A stretch of 64,000 nt of DNA from Flammeovirga sp. OC4 (GTDB lineage Bacteria; Bacteroidota; Bacteroidia; Cytophagales; Flammeovirgaceae), in contig NZ_JTAM01000029.1 in assembly GCF_000812565.1 (NCBI RefSeq), positions 40,147-104,146 on the forward strand. Reading direction: 5' to 3'. The notes beneath the pieces were generated by a model that had not been told where the DNA came from, did no database searches, and worked only from the letters and a program-made list of their open reading frames with translations. The position numbers and the translations under genes are program-made. Below, one piece after another: positions 26,920-36,124 of this stretch; position 1 is the first letter of the stretch, and every line of letters begins with the position of its first letter.

Positions 26920-26927
26920 TACATTTG
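26920..26927 (+). promoter_or_regulatory. Candidate -7 box (TAcaTTTG)
   Basis: TACATTTG followed by CAA fits the Bacteroidota -7 consensus and lies 37 bp before the cyclophilin ATG. Confidence 0.5.
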
Positions 26928-26963
26928 CAAATCGATTAATTTATCATTCAAAAAAATATTGAG

Positions 26964-27434
26964 ATGAAAGCAATCATTAAAACTGAAAAAGGAGATATGA
27001 CAGTAGAGTTCTACCAAGAAGATGCTCCAAATACGGTAGCAAACTTTGTAGACTTAGCGTTGCATAACTACTATGATGGATTAACTTTCCACAGAGTAAT
27101 TCCTAATTTTGTAATTCAAGGTGGTTGTCCTGACGGTACAGGTGCAGGTGGTCCTGGATATAGAATTGCATGTGAGTTAGACGGTGATAACCAATACCAC
27201 GATCGTGGCGTTTTATCAATGGCTCACGCAGGTAGAAACACTGGTGGATCTCAATTCTTTATTTGCCATAGCCGTGCACAAACTTCTCACTTAGACCGTA
27301 ATCACACTTGTTTCGGTAAAGTAGTTGAAGGTGTTGAAGTTGTAGACGATATCCGTGCAAACGATAAAATCCTTGCTATTGAGATTATCAAGGAAGAAGG
27401 TGATGCTGAATTACCAGAAGTAAAAAAATTATAA
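26964..27434 (+). CDS. Cyclophilin-type peptidyl-prolyl cis-trans isomerase
   Basis: This 156-residue cytoplasmic isomerase has the cyclophilin core: FHRVIPNFVIQGGCPDGTG (about 47-65) with the catalytic arginine, SMAHAGRNTGGSQFFIC and HTCFGKVVEGVEVVDDI. There is no signal peptide, so it works in the cytoplasm like PpiB. It has its own promoter box and terminator and so is a single-gene unit. Confidence 0.93.
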   Translation: MKAIIKTEKGDMTVEFYQEDAPNTVANFVDLALHNYYDGLTFHRVIPNFVIQGGCPDGTGAGGPGYRIACELDGDNQYHDRGVLSMAHAGRNTGGSQFFICHSRAQTSHLDRNHTCFGKVVEGVEVVDDIRANDKILAIEIIKEEGDAELPEVKKL

Positions 27435-27458
27435 GCTCTAGTTTTTAGAGAAAATAAG

Positions 27459-27498
27459 GAGACTGTTTCACAATTTGTTGGGACAGTCTCTTTTTTTT
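27459..27498 (+). terminator. Terminator of the cyclophilin gene
   Basis: The stem GAGACTGT/ACAGTCTC (27459-27466 and 27483-27490), with further weak pairing inside, is followed by eight T residues. Confidence 0.85.
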
Positions 27499-27659
27499 GT
27501 GCCAAAACCTACCGTATTTGAAGGTGGAATTTCAGTAACAATAAATCAAATATATCTTCTGATAAGATCCATCTATTCATGGAAAAATATTTTTGAAAGT
27601 TTCACTATATATTCATATGTTTACCGCACTCAATTATTAACAGACTTCACATAAAATCT

Positions 27660-28079
27660 ATGCTAAATAAAATCATACTTTCATCTCTACTTATCCTTTT
27701 TACACAAATTGCATTCGCACAATACAATTACATTCCTGAAAAAGCAGAACATATTTCTGAGGAAAGGTATAAAAAAGGTAAAGACTTATTGACGGTTGTT
27801 TTTGAATCTATTGAAAACCAATACGAAGACCCAAGTGATGAATCTCAATACGAAGGGGCTGACTTCTATAATTTATTCAATGCTTATTTATCTATTGGTG
27901 CCTCAAAAGAGAGAGTAATGAAGTATTATAATTTACTTAAAAAGGACTCATACTCTCATGATTCTTATGTTCAATATTGTAATCCGAAATTTATGTCAGA
28001 TTACTTTGGAGAAGAAAATGCCAAAGAAATTATTCAAAAAGCAAAACTATCATACCAACAAAACTATGAAAATCAATAA
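27660..28079 (+). CDS. Small secreted protein of unknown function
   Basis: The 139-residue product has a clear signal peptide (MLNKIILSSLLILFTQIAFA, then Q). The mature part is short, charged and helical, with many Tyr, Glu and Lys residues, and no motif that I recognise. Its end overlaps the start of the GLPGLI-family gene by 14 bases, so it belongs to the same transcript as that gene and the TonB-type receptor. A periplasmic accessory role in that system is inferred from position only. Confidence 0.65.
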   Translation: MLNKIILSSLLILFTQIAFAQYNYIPEKAEHISEERYKKGKDLLTVVFESIENQYEDPSDESQYEGADFYNLFNAYLSIGASKERVMKYYNLLKKDSYSHDSYVQYCNPKFMSDYFGEENAKEIIQKAKLSYQQNYENQ

Positions 28080-28839
28080 ATTATTATTCTTATCATTTTT
28101 AGTAGCTCTGTCCAATCTTCTATTTGCACAAAGCCCTATTGGTCATGCAAAATATCTGAAAATCATAAATGGTCTTTCTACGGATACTACAAATTATAAT
28201 TTGTATTTCAATCAAGAAACTTCTCTCTTCATTCGTTATAAAGAACAAGATCCACATTATGGTGAAAAAAGTAGTTTCTACCGTGATAATAATGATAAAG
28301 TAGTCACCATCAATCCTATGACTATTGATGATTACGTATGTTTTAACAGCAGCTCAAATAAGAGTTATTCCAAAATTGAGATAAAAGATAAAGCATTCAT
28401 TGTTTATGACTCTATTTCAACTATCCAATGGGAAATACAAGCGGAAACAAAGAAAATTGGAAGTTTTAATTGTCAAAAAGCAGTTGGTGATTTTAGAGGA
28501 AGGAGCTATGAAGCTTGGTTCACTTTTGAAGTTCCAGTGAATATTGGACCTTGGAAACTAAGAGGTTTACCTGGGTTAATTATTGAAGTTGAGGATAAAG
28601 CAAAAGAAGTACGCTTCTCATTGACTTCCATTGAATACCCTTGCAAAGACTGTCAACTGAATATCCCGCCAATAGACAGTAAAGAAACTTCATTACAACA
28701 ATTTCTTGTGTTGAAGAAAAAATATCAAGATGCAGCTCAAGCAAGAGCAAATGCAAATGCTCCCGCTGGAGTAAATATTACTATAAAATTTGATGGGGAT
28801 ACTCCATTGGAAAAAGAATATGAATTTCTAGGCCAATAA
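28066..28839 (+). CDS. GLPGLI family secreted protein
   Basis: The 257-residue protein starts with a signal peptide (MKINKLLFLSFLVALSNLLFA) at the ATG at 28066; a longer frame would run deep into the previous gene. It holds the family hallmark GPWKLRGLPGLIIEVED at about 162-178, preceded by an AWFTFEVPV strand. GLPGLI proteins are Bacteroidota-specific, envelope-located and of unknown function, often paired with a carboxypeptidase-regulatory TonB-type receptor, exactly as here. The receptor gene follows after 21 bases. Confidence 0.88.
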   Translation: MKINKLLFLSFLVALSNLLFAQSPIGHAKYLKIINGLSTDTTNYNLYFNQETSLFIRYKEQDPHYGEKSSFYRDNNDKVVTINPMTIDDYVCFNSSSNKSYSKIEIKDKAFIVYDSISTIQWEIQAETKKIGSFNCQKAVGDFRGRSYEAWFTFEVPVNIGPWKLRGLPGLIIEVEDKAKEVRFSLTSIEYPCKDCQLNIPPIDSKETSLQQFLVLKKKYQDAAQARANANAPAGVNITIKFDGDTPLEKEYEFLGQ

Positions 28840-28860
28840 ACTTTCTAATCTTCACACTCT

Positions 28861-31446
28861 ATGATCATTCTACCAAAAAAGCTTTTTATTTTGGGGGCTG
28901 TTCTTCTATTGTCATTTTTTTCTTATGCTCAGGAAAAAAACATCCTAGGTATTATTACTAATGAACAAAATGAACCACTCCCTTATGCCAATATTTTATT
29001 GAAGAAAGATACGTTAAAAACAAGTCCTATGATCGGTTTTGTTGTTTCGGATCAGAATGGGAAATTTCAATTTAATTTTACGCCAAATGATTCGACAGAC
29101 TACTTTATACATGTTAGTTCTTTAGGTTATCAACAAAAAATAATTTCTCTAGATAAAGACAAAAGCAATTATTCCATTGTAATGGTTAGTGAGGTTAAAA
29201 ACCTTAATGAAGTAGTAATAACGGAAGATGTAGTCATCAAAGCTCAAAATGATACACTTGTTTTTGACCCCAAAAAGTTTTCTAATGGTAATGAAGAAGT
29301 GATAGAAGAAGTATTGGCGAATTTACCTGGAGTGAGTGTAGATGATGTGGGAACTATTAAAATCAAAAACAAAGAAATTAAAAAGGTCTATATCGATGGT
29401 GTAGACATTCTTGATCACTATAAAACAGGCACACAAAATATAGGAGCAAAGGCAATTGAGAAAATAGAAGTCATTCAAAATTTTAATGAAAATGCACTAT
29501 TAAAAGAGTTTGACCTTTCTGAAAATTTTGCAATTAATCTAACACTAACCGAAAAAGCGAGGAATGCTATTTTTGGGAATATTAATGCCGGTTTTGGTAG
29601 TGATTATAATTATGAGGTAGGTACTACATTGATGAATTTCTCTAAATCATCTAAGTATCTAGCTGTCGCTTCTTCTAATTCTTTGGGGAAGTCAAAAAGC
29701 TATTTAAAGAACTATAATGAAGAAAATACATTAAGTAATTTAAAGTTTCAAAATACATCAACATTTAGTCGTTTAACAGATATTACACCTATTCCTTTAG
29801 CTCCTTATCGTTATAGAATAGGCAGAAATTATCATTTTTCATTGAATGCTGTTACGAATATTAAACCAACTGATTTCTTGAAAATGAATGTTTCTGGTAC
29901 TGGTGAGTTTTTGAACCAAGGCAATGCTATTTTCACAAATTATCTCAATGAAAATCGAAGTTATAATCAATTGGAAAAAATCTCTACTGAACCATCTCTA
30001 TTTAACTTAAAACTAAACTACAAAAACAATATTCATGAAAAGAAAAATTTCAATGCTACCTTATTAATAGAGAAAGAGCAATTCTACAGTGATGCACAAT
30101 TGATTTATAATGAAAATCCTCTTTCGATTGATAATAAAAATACGATTCATCGAATAAGAGGGCAGTTTGAAATTACAAATAAGTTGAACTTTGGAACATT
30201 ATACACCAAAGGAAATATTCAATTCGATAATAAAAACATTGAGGTCTATTATAATAGTGCTGATTTATATGGTGATTCAATTCAATTTATAAATCAAAAA
30301 GAAGAAGTCCTTTCTAGAGGAGGAGGTGTCGAACTAAAATACCTTAGAAATACAAAATGGGTAAATTTTACTTTTGCCTTACAAGATCAATTATTAACAG
30401 AGGATGTGAATATTTTGTCTAATACTAGAGAAGATCAAATGGAGAATTCATTATTCTACAATAATGCCTCTTTTCATGTCAACTTTTCTAAGGAATTGAA
30501 AAGTTTTAGTTATGATATTCAAAATGAAATAGCATTACAAACTATTCAAAATGATGAAAAGAAAGACTATCAATTTTATAACCTAAATGCATACCTTAAT
30601 AAAAAATTAGGTGCCTATCATAGATTTTCAATTGGTGTTCAACTTGAGAATAAGTTAGATTTAATGCAATCCTATGATTTAGTGTATTGGGATAATTACA
30701 ATTCAAATAGAAGACTTAATCCTATTTTTGAGCCTATAAAAACAAACCGATTGATCTTTAGCTATAGATTCGATCAAATCATCAAAGGTATTAATATAAA
30801 TAGCTTTGCTACAATTGACCAACAAGATGGAGTTTATTACAATAATTCGTTTTTATCGGAAAATTTCATCATTAATGAGAGTCAATTTATTAGAGATGAT
30901 TTCAATGGCTTTACTTTTAATAATAGTTTTGATTATTACATTTTACCGATCAAAACCATCATCAAAATGGGTGTTGACTATTCTAATAGAAACAATATTT
31001 CCAGCATTAATAAGGAACAACAAAAATTTACTTTTGAGAGCATCAAAAGCTACTTAAAACTTGGAATGAACTTCAATAAGATCACTGTAAAAACGAATGT
31101 TGACTACCTGATATCTAATAACATTAATCATTTTTACAATACGACTAACTCTTTTGAGCAACTTAATATTCTCCTTTACCTTAAATATGCTATTCATCCA
31201 AAAGTTGATTTTGCTCCTTCTTATACTTATTATTCACTAGTTCGAGAAGACGTAAATAATCATTTTTTAGACTTTGAAATCAATTATACTTTAAAGAAGA
31301 ATAAGTTCAATATCTATTTGAAAGCTCAAAATTTATTGAATAACAATACTTATGTCACAGTCAATAATTCATCAATCGCTTCAACAACATCTGAAGTGCA
31401 ATTGAATCAAAGGCAACTTTTAATAGGAGGTAGGTTTAAATTATAA
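28861..31446 (+). CDS. TonB-dependent-receptor-like outer-membrane protein
   Basis: The 861-residue protein has a signal peptide (about 1-23), a carboxypeptidase-regulatory-like domain (about 25-105, ITNEQNEPLPYANILL, SDQNGKFQFNF), a plug-like domain (about 115-225, LANLPGVSVDDVGTIKIKN, VYIDGVDI, IEKIEVIQNF) and a long beta-barrel ending in RQLLIGGRFKL. It lacks an obvious TonB box. Together with the GLPGLI protein and the small secreted protein it forms a three-gene envelope module. The substrate is unknown; there is no SusD partner, so polysaccharide import is not suggested. Confidence 0.82.
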   Translation: MIILPKKLFILGAVLLLSFFSYAQEKNILGIITNEQNEPLPYANILLKKDTLKTSPMIGFVVSDQNGKFQFNFTPNDSTDYFIHVSSLGYQQKIISLDKDKSNYSIVMVSEVKNLNEVVITEDVVIKAQNDTLVFDPKKFSNGNEEVIEEVLANLPGVSVDDVGTIKIKNKEIKKVYIDGVDILDHYKTGTQNIGAKAIEKIEVIQNFNENALLKEFDLSENFAINLTLTEKARNAIFGNINAGFGSDYNYEVGTTLMNFSKSSKYLAVASSNSLGKSKSYLKNYNEENTLSNLKFQNTSTFSRLTDITPIPLAPYRYRIGRNYHFSLNAVTNIKPTDFLKMNVSGTGEFLNQGNAIFTNYLNENRSYNQLEKISTEPSLFNLKLNYKNNIHEKKNFNATLLIEKEQFYSDAQLIYNENPLSIDNKNTIHRIRGQFEITNKLNFGTLYTKGNIQFDNKNIEVYYNSADLYGDSIQFINQKEEVLSRGGGVELKYLRNTKWVNFTFALQDQLLTEDVNILSNTREDQMENSLFYNNASFHVNFSKELKSFSYDIQNEIALQTIQNDEKKDYQFYNLNAYLNKKLGAYHRFSIGVQLENKLDLMQSYDLVYWDNYNSNRRLNPIFEPIKTNRLIFSYRFDQIIKGININSFATIDQQDGVYYNNSFLSENFIINESQFIRDDFNGFTFNNSFDYYILPIKTIIKMGVDYSNRNNISSINKEQQKFTFESIKSYLKLGMNFNKITVKTNVDYLISNNINHFYNTTNSFEQLNILLYLKYAIHPKVDFAPSYTYYSLVREDVNNHFLDFEINYTLKKNKFNIYLKAQNLLNNNTYVTVNNSSIASTTSEVQLNQRQLLIGGRFKL

Positions 31447-31572
31447 CCACAGGGTTAATAGTCAGAATTATCAATTCAAGGATTAAAATATTCTAATAGG
31501 ATCCTTATTAAATTCTTATTACGGTTTTTTAAGGCTTTCATGTCAAAATAATTTTTCAAGACATGAAATGAT

Positions 31573-31580
31573 TACCTTTG
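31573..31580 (+). promoter_or_regulatory. Candidate -7 box (TAccTTTG)
   Basis: TACCTTTG followed by CA matches the -7 consensus and lies 34 bp before the HAD phosphatase ATG. Confidence 0.5.
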
Positions 31581-31614
31581 CATAGCAAGCAATTTATTAC
31601 AAAAAAATAATGAG

Positions 31615-32244
31615 ATGAAAGCGATAATCTTTGATTGTGATGGCGTATTAGTGGACTCAGAGTCCATCACTATGAATGTATTTTTAGAGCTGTTTAGTTC
31701 TTATGGAGTAGAGATGAGTTATGATTATGCCATTAAAACCCTTACGGGTAAAGCTTTTGATCAGATTGTGGAATACGTTCAGGAGGAATATGGCATTACG
31801 TTGAATGACGACTTTGAGAAGCAGTTTCGCCAAAAAACATTTGAGGCATTTAAGAAAGATATCCAACCTATCGAGGGAATAAAAGAGGTAGTTTCACAAT
31901 TGAAAATCCCTTTTGCGGTAGCTTCAAATGGTCCTATGCGTAAAATGGAGTTGAATTTAAAAACTACAGGTTTGTTTCCTTATTTTGAAGGTAATATGTT
32001 TAGTGCTTACGATCTTCAAGCGTGGAAGCCTGATCCAAAAGTTTTTGTGACAGCAGCTCAACATTTAGGAATGGACCCCTCAGAGTGTTTAGTGGTTGAA
32101 GATAGTATGTCGGGTGTTGTAGCGGCTCAGAATGGAGGCTTTGATGTGATGGTGTATGTAGGACATCAAGAAGAGGAGAAATACACATCCAAAGGCATCA
32201 AAGTGTTTAAAAGCATGAAAGAACTATTGACACTAATCGATTAG
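31615..32244 (+). CDS. HAD-superfamily phosphatase, beta-phosphoglucomutase-like
   Basis: The 209-residue cytoplasmic enzyme has all four HAD motifs: FDCDGVLVDSE (nucleophile about D8, acid D10), the second-motif Ser/Thr near PFAVASNGP, the KPDPKVF lysine and VVEDSMSGVVAA. The small helical cap after motif I places it with the YieH/Gph/beta-phosphoglucomutase type. It likely dephosphorylates a sugar phosphate or similar metabolite. It meets the AraC gene tail to tail, and their stop codons overlap within the palindrome CTAATCGATTAG. Confidence 0.85.
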   Translation: MKAIIFDCDGVLVDSESITMNVFLELFSSYGVEMSYDYAIKTLTGKAFDQIVEYVQEEYGITLNDDFEKQFRQKTFEAFKKDIQPIEGIKEVVSQLKIPFAVASNGPMRKMELNLKTTGLFPYFEGNMFSAYDLQAWKPDPKVFVTAAQHLGMDPSECLVVEDSMSGVVAAQNGGFDVMVYVGHQEEEKYTSKGIKVFKSMKELLTLID

Positions 32245-33239
32245 AGAAGATTACCTTGATACCTTTTGGCTATTTCTTTTGGTGTAATACCATATTTTTT
32301 CTTGAAATAGAAAGAGAATTTTGAGCTTGATTTAAACCCACACATCCTTGAGATATTTTGGATATTATTAGCCTCTGTCGCTAAAAGTATTTTTGCTTTT
32401 TCTAATCTATAATTAAGATGAAATTTGATCATTGAAGTTCCAAAAACTTGTTGGAAATCTCTTCTTAATTTTGAAACAGAGTAGCCATACAATTCTGCAA
32501 GTTCTTCAAGGGTTGGAACATAATCTAATGAAGAGAGGATGTAATCTTTCACCTTCATCAATTGTTCAAAATCTTCTGAATGCAAATTCTTAGAGGTAAT
32601 CTTATGATTTCTGCTCAGTATTCTATCATAGAAAATACTCAGCATCTCACTTGCTTTAGCCACTAATAAAGGATTGATAACAAGGTTAGGTTTTGTTTCA
32701 TCTATAGCAAAAGTATCTTTTAATAGTACATGAGTTTCTAAAGGAATATTATCGTAGATCAGCCACTCCTGTCCTTTATCATTTGAAAAGAAATCGCCCA
32801 AAAACTCTTTAAATAGATGTTCTTCATTGTCAAGAATCTCTCTTTTGATACGTACAGCTACCCATTGATAATGAACCCCTTTTTTGATTGATATTTCAGT
32901 ACTTACAGTAGTATCATAAGCAATCATCCCTCCGGAAGGAGAAAGTTCGGGTTGTTCAGATATTTTACTTTTTACGAGATCGCCAGTATAGGAAAATCGA
33001 AAACATATATAACGCTGAGATTCTTTGTCTCCCTTGAAAACAATCTTTGTATCTTCTTCAAAGGTGTAGGAGTTGGTCGAAACTTCAAGTCCTGGATGAA
33101 GCTGAAAATACCTGATTTTACATTTTAAGTATTTACTATTTACATTATAAAGTTGTTTGTGGTAATTGCCGCCAACTAATTCTTGTAGTTGGTCAATCAA
33201 CCCCTTCATTGAACCTTCTTTAAAATTTAATACTTTCAT
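32241..33239 (-). CDS. AraC-family transcriptional regulator
   Basis: The 332-residue protein has a C-terminal AraC/XylS double helix-turn-helix (about 235-330): LEELAELYGYSVSKLRRDFQQVFG, then NISRMCGFKSSSKFSFYFKKKYG. The N-terminal 200 residues resemble the ligand-binding part of the PchR/siderophore-type AraC proteins common in Bacteroidota, but I cannot name a ligand. It lies downstream of the sulfatase in the same direction, which it may control. A strong stem-loop with a T-rich 3' side sits only 18 bases before its ATG. Confidence 0.85.
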   Translation of the reverse strand: MKVLNFKEGSMKGLIDQLQELVGGNYHKQLYNVNSKYLKCKIRYFQLHPGLEVSTNSYTFEEDTKIVFKGDKESQRYICFRFSYTGDLVKSKISEQPELSPSGGMIAYDTTVSTEISIKKGVHYQWVAVRIKREILDNEEHLFKEFLGDFFSNDKGQEWLIYDNIPLETHVLLKDTFAIDETKPNLVINPLLVAKASEMLSIFYDRILSRNHKITSKNLHSEDFEQLMKVKDYILSSLDYVPTLEELAELYGYSVSKLRRDFQQVFGTSMIKFHLNYRLEKAKILLATEANNIQNISRMCGFKSSSKFSFYFKKKYGITPKEIAKRYQGNLL

Positions 33240-33257
33240 ATTTTCAAGTTAAAAAGA

Positions 33258-33283
33258 AACCTCTAGTTATAAAACTAGAGGTT
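33258..33283 (-). terminator. Terminator-like hairpin in the AraC leader
   Basis: An 11-bp perfect stem (AACCTCTAGTT/AACTAGAGGTT) with a 4-nt loop is followed on the minus strand by TTCTTTTT and then, within 20 bases, by the AraC start codon. It has the form of an intrinsic terminator. It could end sulfatase transcription or act as an attenuator for the regulator gene. Confidence 0.6.
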
Positions 33284-33396
33284 CAAAAGTTAGTATAATG
33301 TTTATGAACTCAAATATCATTAAGTTCCCAAGTAGATTTAAACTGGTTTCAGTTCTTAGCTAAGTAGTCTTTTATTCTACAATTACCGATGCTTAA

Positions 33397-33430
33397 GTTT
33401 GGAACCCTTTTTTAAGTTCGGGCTCCAAAC
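33397..33430 (-). terminator. Stem-loop after the sulfatase stop
   Basis: The arms 33397-33407 (GTTTGGAACCC) and 33420-33430 (GGGCTCCAAAC) pair over 11 bp with one mismatch, 10 bases past the sulfatase stop. No U run follows on the minus strand, so it may be a stabilising 3' end rather than a full terminator. Confidence 0.45.
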
Positions 33431-33440
33431 ATGTTCTAAG

Positions 33441-35012
33441 CTATTTCTGAGATTTTAATCTATCCTCGTTCCACTTATTGTACTGATCCATTACTTTATC
33501 GATCGTAAAGCTGTCAATAGATTGGATTTGTGGATATTTATATAATGATTGGATAAACTGTCCTGCAGTGTAACCACCTTTGTATAAGAAGAATGGTCTC
33601 TTCGATAACCAGTGCCAGTACGAGTTAGAATCTGTATCTGCACGCTCGTATGGATCTCTTCTGATATTGAATACTTTTGGAGCTCTTAACTCCACGAATG
33701 GTTCTAACCATAACGCTAAAGTTTTTGCTCTTTGCTCCATGTAAACTACTTTCCAATCACCCATTCTGATTGCAGTGATATCACCATCATCAGAAGTATA
33801 GATGAAAGTTTCTCTTGGTGATTCTTCTACTTCTCCTTTGAAGTAAGGAAGCATGTTGTAACCATCGATTGTAGTTTGAACGTCTCTTCCCATGTAAGAA
33901 ATACCTGATTCAATCTCTTCTTTGATGTTTTCAACACCTGCCGCTGATAATAAAGTTGGTAACCAGTCTTGGTGAGAAACAATACCGTTCAACACTTTAC
34001 CTTCAGGAATAGTACCTTTCCACATTACGTGACAAGGGATTCTATAACCACCTTCCCAGTTGGTGTTTTTCTCCGACCTGTATGGAGTTACAGCACCGTC
34101 AGGCCATTCGTTGTAGTGAGGGCCGTTGTCCGTAGAGTACATGATGATCGTGTTTTCCATCAAGCCATGCTCTTCTAATTTTGCTAATACCTTACCGATA
34201 TTTCTATCGTGATCTACCATTGCGTCAGCATAGAAAGTATCACCTTCCATTCCAGAAATACCTTTGATATCTTCCGCAGGGTAAGTAGGGTAGTGCATAC
34301 CTACTGTGTTGTACCATAAGAAGAAAGGCTTATCGTCTTCTGCTTTCTCGTCTAACCACTCTAGAGTTCTATCAGTGATTTCACGGTCTACAGTTTCCAT
34401 TCTTTTCTTAGTCAATGGACCCGTATCAGATACTCTGCCATCAGCATAAGAGTGGATTACACCTCTTGGAGCAAATTTTTCTTTGAACCACTCCTCTTTA
34501 GGGTAGTCCTCGTGCTCTGGCTCCTCTTCAGCGTTTAAGTGGTATAAGTTACCAAAGAACTCATCGAAACCGTGGTTTGTAGGCAACTGCTCGTCTCTGT
34601 CACCAAAGTGGTTTTTACCAAATTGGGCAGTAGCATAACCTTCTCTTTTCAATAACCAAGCAATTGACGGATGCTCGTTTTTGAATCCAGCAGGAGCACC
34701 AGGCATACCTACTTTAGATAAACCAGAACGGATCGGGCTTTGACCTGTCATAAATGCAGATCTACCAGCCGTACATGATTGCTCGCCATAGTAGTCTGTA
34801 AATGCAATACCTTCTTCAGCGATTCTGTCGATGTTAGGAGTCATATACCCCATTTGTCCTCTGTTCCAGAAAGACAAGTTGAATTGTCCGATGTCGTCTC
34901 CCCAAAGAATGACAATGTTAGGTTTCTTTGGCGACTTCTTAGTTGGTTTATCACCAGCCATCGCAGGAAGGATAGTAATAAACGCTAGGATAGATAATAA
35001 TACTTTTTTCAT
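33441..35012 (-). CDS. Secreted sulfatase (arylsulfatase family, formylglycine type)
   Basis: The 523-residue protein has a signal peptide (MKKVLLSILAFITILPAMA) and the sulfatase fold. The metal-binding start NIVILWGDDIGQ and the activation motif SCTAGRSAFMTGQ, with C80 to be turned into formylglycine, give a CxAxR form instead of the more common CxPxR. YSTDNGPHYNEWPDG supplies further metal ligands. Activation would need an anaerobic-type maturase (anSME) or FGE encoded elsewhere. It probably acts in the periplasm on sulfated glycans or small sulfate esters; the CTAGR form resembles the S1_4-type subfamily. No glycoside hydrolase is adjacent. The 298-bp gap on the right separates it from a divergent gene and must contain both promoters. 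Confidence 0.88.
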   Translation of the reverse strand: MKKVLLSILAFITILPAMAGDKPTKKSPKKPNIVILWGDDIGQFNLSFWNRGQMGYMTPNIDRIAEEGIAFTDYYGEQSCTAGRSAFMTGQSPIRSGLSKVGMPGAPAGFKNEHPSIAWLLKREGYATAQFGKNHFGDRDEQLPTNHGFDEFFGNLYHLNAEEEPEHEDYPKEEWFKEKFAPRGVIHSYADGRVSDTGPLTKKRMETVDREITDRTLEWLDEKAEDDKPFFLWYNTVGMHYPTYPAEDIKGISGMEGDTFYADAMVDHDRNIGKVLAKLEEHGLMENTIIMYSTDNGPHYNEWPDGAVTPYRSEKNTNWEGGYRIPCHVMWKGTIPEGKVLNGIVSHQDWLPTLLSAAGVENIKEEIESGISYMGRDVQTTIDGYNMLPYFKGEVEESPRETFIYTSDDGDITAIRMGDWKVVYMEQRAKTLALWLEPFVELRAPKVFNIRRDPYERADTDSNSYWHWLSKRPFFLYKGGYTAGQFIQSLYKYPQIQSIDSFTIDKVMDQYNKWNEDRLKSQK

Positions 35013-35310
35013 CTCCGTATCTAAAAATGAATGAATTTAAATCACGTATGTACAAATAATACACTTAGATAAACGGTATAGTAAGTAGGTTGGAATGTAC
35101 TTATATGTTCATGAAATGGGCTGATATGTTCTTTTTTTGAAGTGATTTATTGTATTAGAGTGAATGTGAATTTCTATAGAGATCCTATAAACAATTCATG
35201 GAGTATAAGTCGGTTTTGCGTTGTATTTGGTAAATTTTATTGATGGAATGAAACTTAGTTTGATATCAAACGTTATGTTAGTTGTAAATCTATTACCTAG
35301 TTATTGAGAT

Positions 35311-36048
35311 ATGATGAATAAATTAAAATTTTCCCTAGTAGCATTATTTTCCTTACTTGTGTCAAATATGATAAATGCACAAGATTTAAAAAGTTGGAAT
35401 GAGCCAATGCGTAGTGAATTGATCAAAATGATTAAAAAAGCTCCGAAAAAAGGAAGAGTAGCCACATTTGACATGGATGGGACTATGATTTCAGAATCTC
35501 CTACTTATGAGATTGCTCTTTTCACTAAAAAATATTCAGATGCAGAAATCAAATCCAAAGACGATTTGGTGAAGGCATTAGTTGCTTTAACAAAAGATGA
35601 AAATTACAAACAATATGTAGATGAGTACTTTTCTGATCACCAAGCGAGAGTATATCAACCAATGCTGGAATTAGTAGAGTATTTAAAGGCGAACGACTTT
35701 AAAGTTATTTTATGCACAGCATCTGAAGAATACTTTGCACAAGTTGCCGCAAAGACAAGTCTACCAATGTTCGATGACGTTATAGGTACAAATATGGCCG
35801 TAAGAGTCAATGAACACGAAGGTAAAGTGCTCAATTTAAAAGAGGCAGGGTACCAACCGATGTTTGCTTTTGGTAACTCTGCTGGAGATTATGAAATGAT
35901 GGAGTATGCTACTAAAAAGTCATATTTAGTGATTCATGATCATAAAGAATCTGGAGAATACGCAAAACCTGAACAATACATTTCTGAGTGTAAAGAGAAA
36001 GGGTTTGGTACGTTAAATATTAACGATTGGACTACGATTTTCCAATAA
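35311..36048 (+). CDS. Secreted HAD-family phosphatase
   Basis: The 245-residue product has a signal peptide (about 1-23, ending SNMINA) and a HAD fold of the phosphoserine-phosphatase/acid-phosphatase type: nucleophile loop ATFDMDGTM at about 51-59, LCTAS as motif II, and FGNSAGDYEMM as motif IV. A periplasmic location suggests a role in scavenging phosphate from organic phosphates. It is divergent from the sulfatase, and the two might share control, with sulfate and phosphate ester removal side by side, but nothing in the shared gap proves that. Confidence 0.82.
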   Translation: MMNKLKFSLVALFSLLVSNMINAQDLKSWNEPMRSELIKMIKKAPKKGRVATFDMDGTMISESPTYEIALFTKKYSDAEIKSKDDLVKALVALTKDENYKQYVDEYFSDHQARVYQPMLELVEYLKANDFKVILCTASEEYFAQVAAKTSLPMFDDVIGTNMAVRVNEHEGKVLNLKEAGYQPMFAFGNSAGDYEMMEYATKKSYLVIHDHKESGEYAKPEQYISECKEKGFGTLNINDWTTIFQ

Positions 36049-36072
36049 GAACACACCAAAGACATACAACAC

Positions 36073-36103
36073 AAGGCCTAAAGTGATCTTCACTCTAGGC
36101 CTT
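36073..36103. terminator. Bidirectional terminator between the secreted HAD gene and the HNH-AP2 gene
   Basis: A 13-bp stem (AAGGCCTAAAGTG/CACTCTAGGCCTT, one G-U pair) with a 5-nt loop lies between the two convergent stops. Confidence 0.8.
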
Positions 36104-36124
36104 TGTTATATATCACTTACATCA

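Noticed and set aside
33424..33433. 10-bp match TCCAAACATG to the reverse of CATGTTTGGA at 3564
   Set aside because: The match is too short in AT-rich DNA to claim a repeat family.
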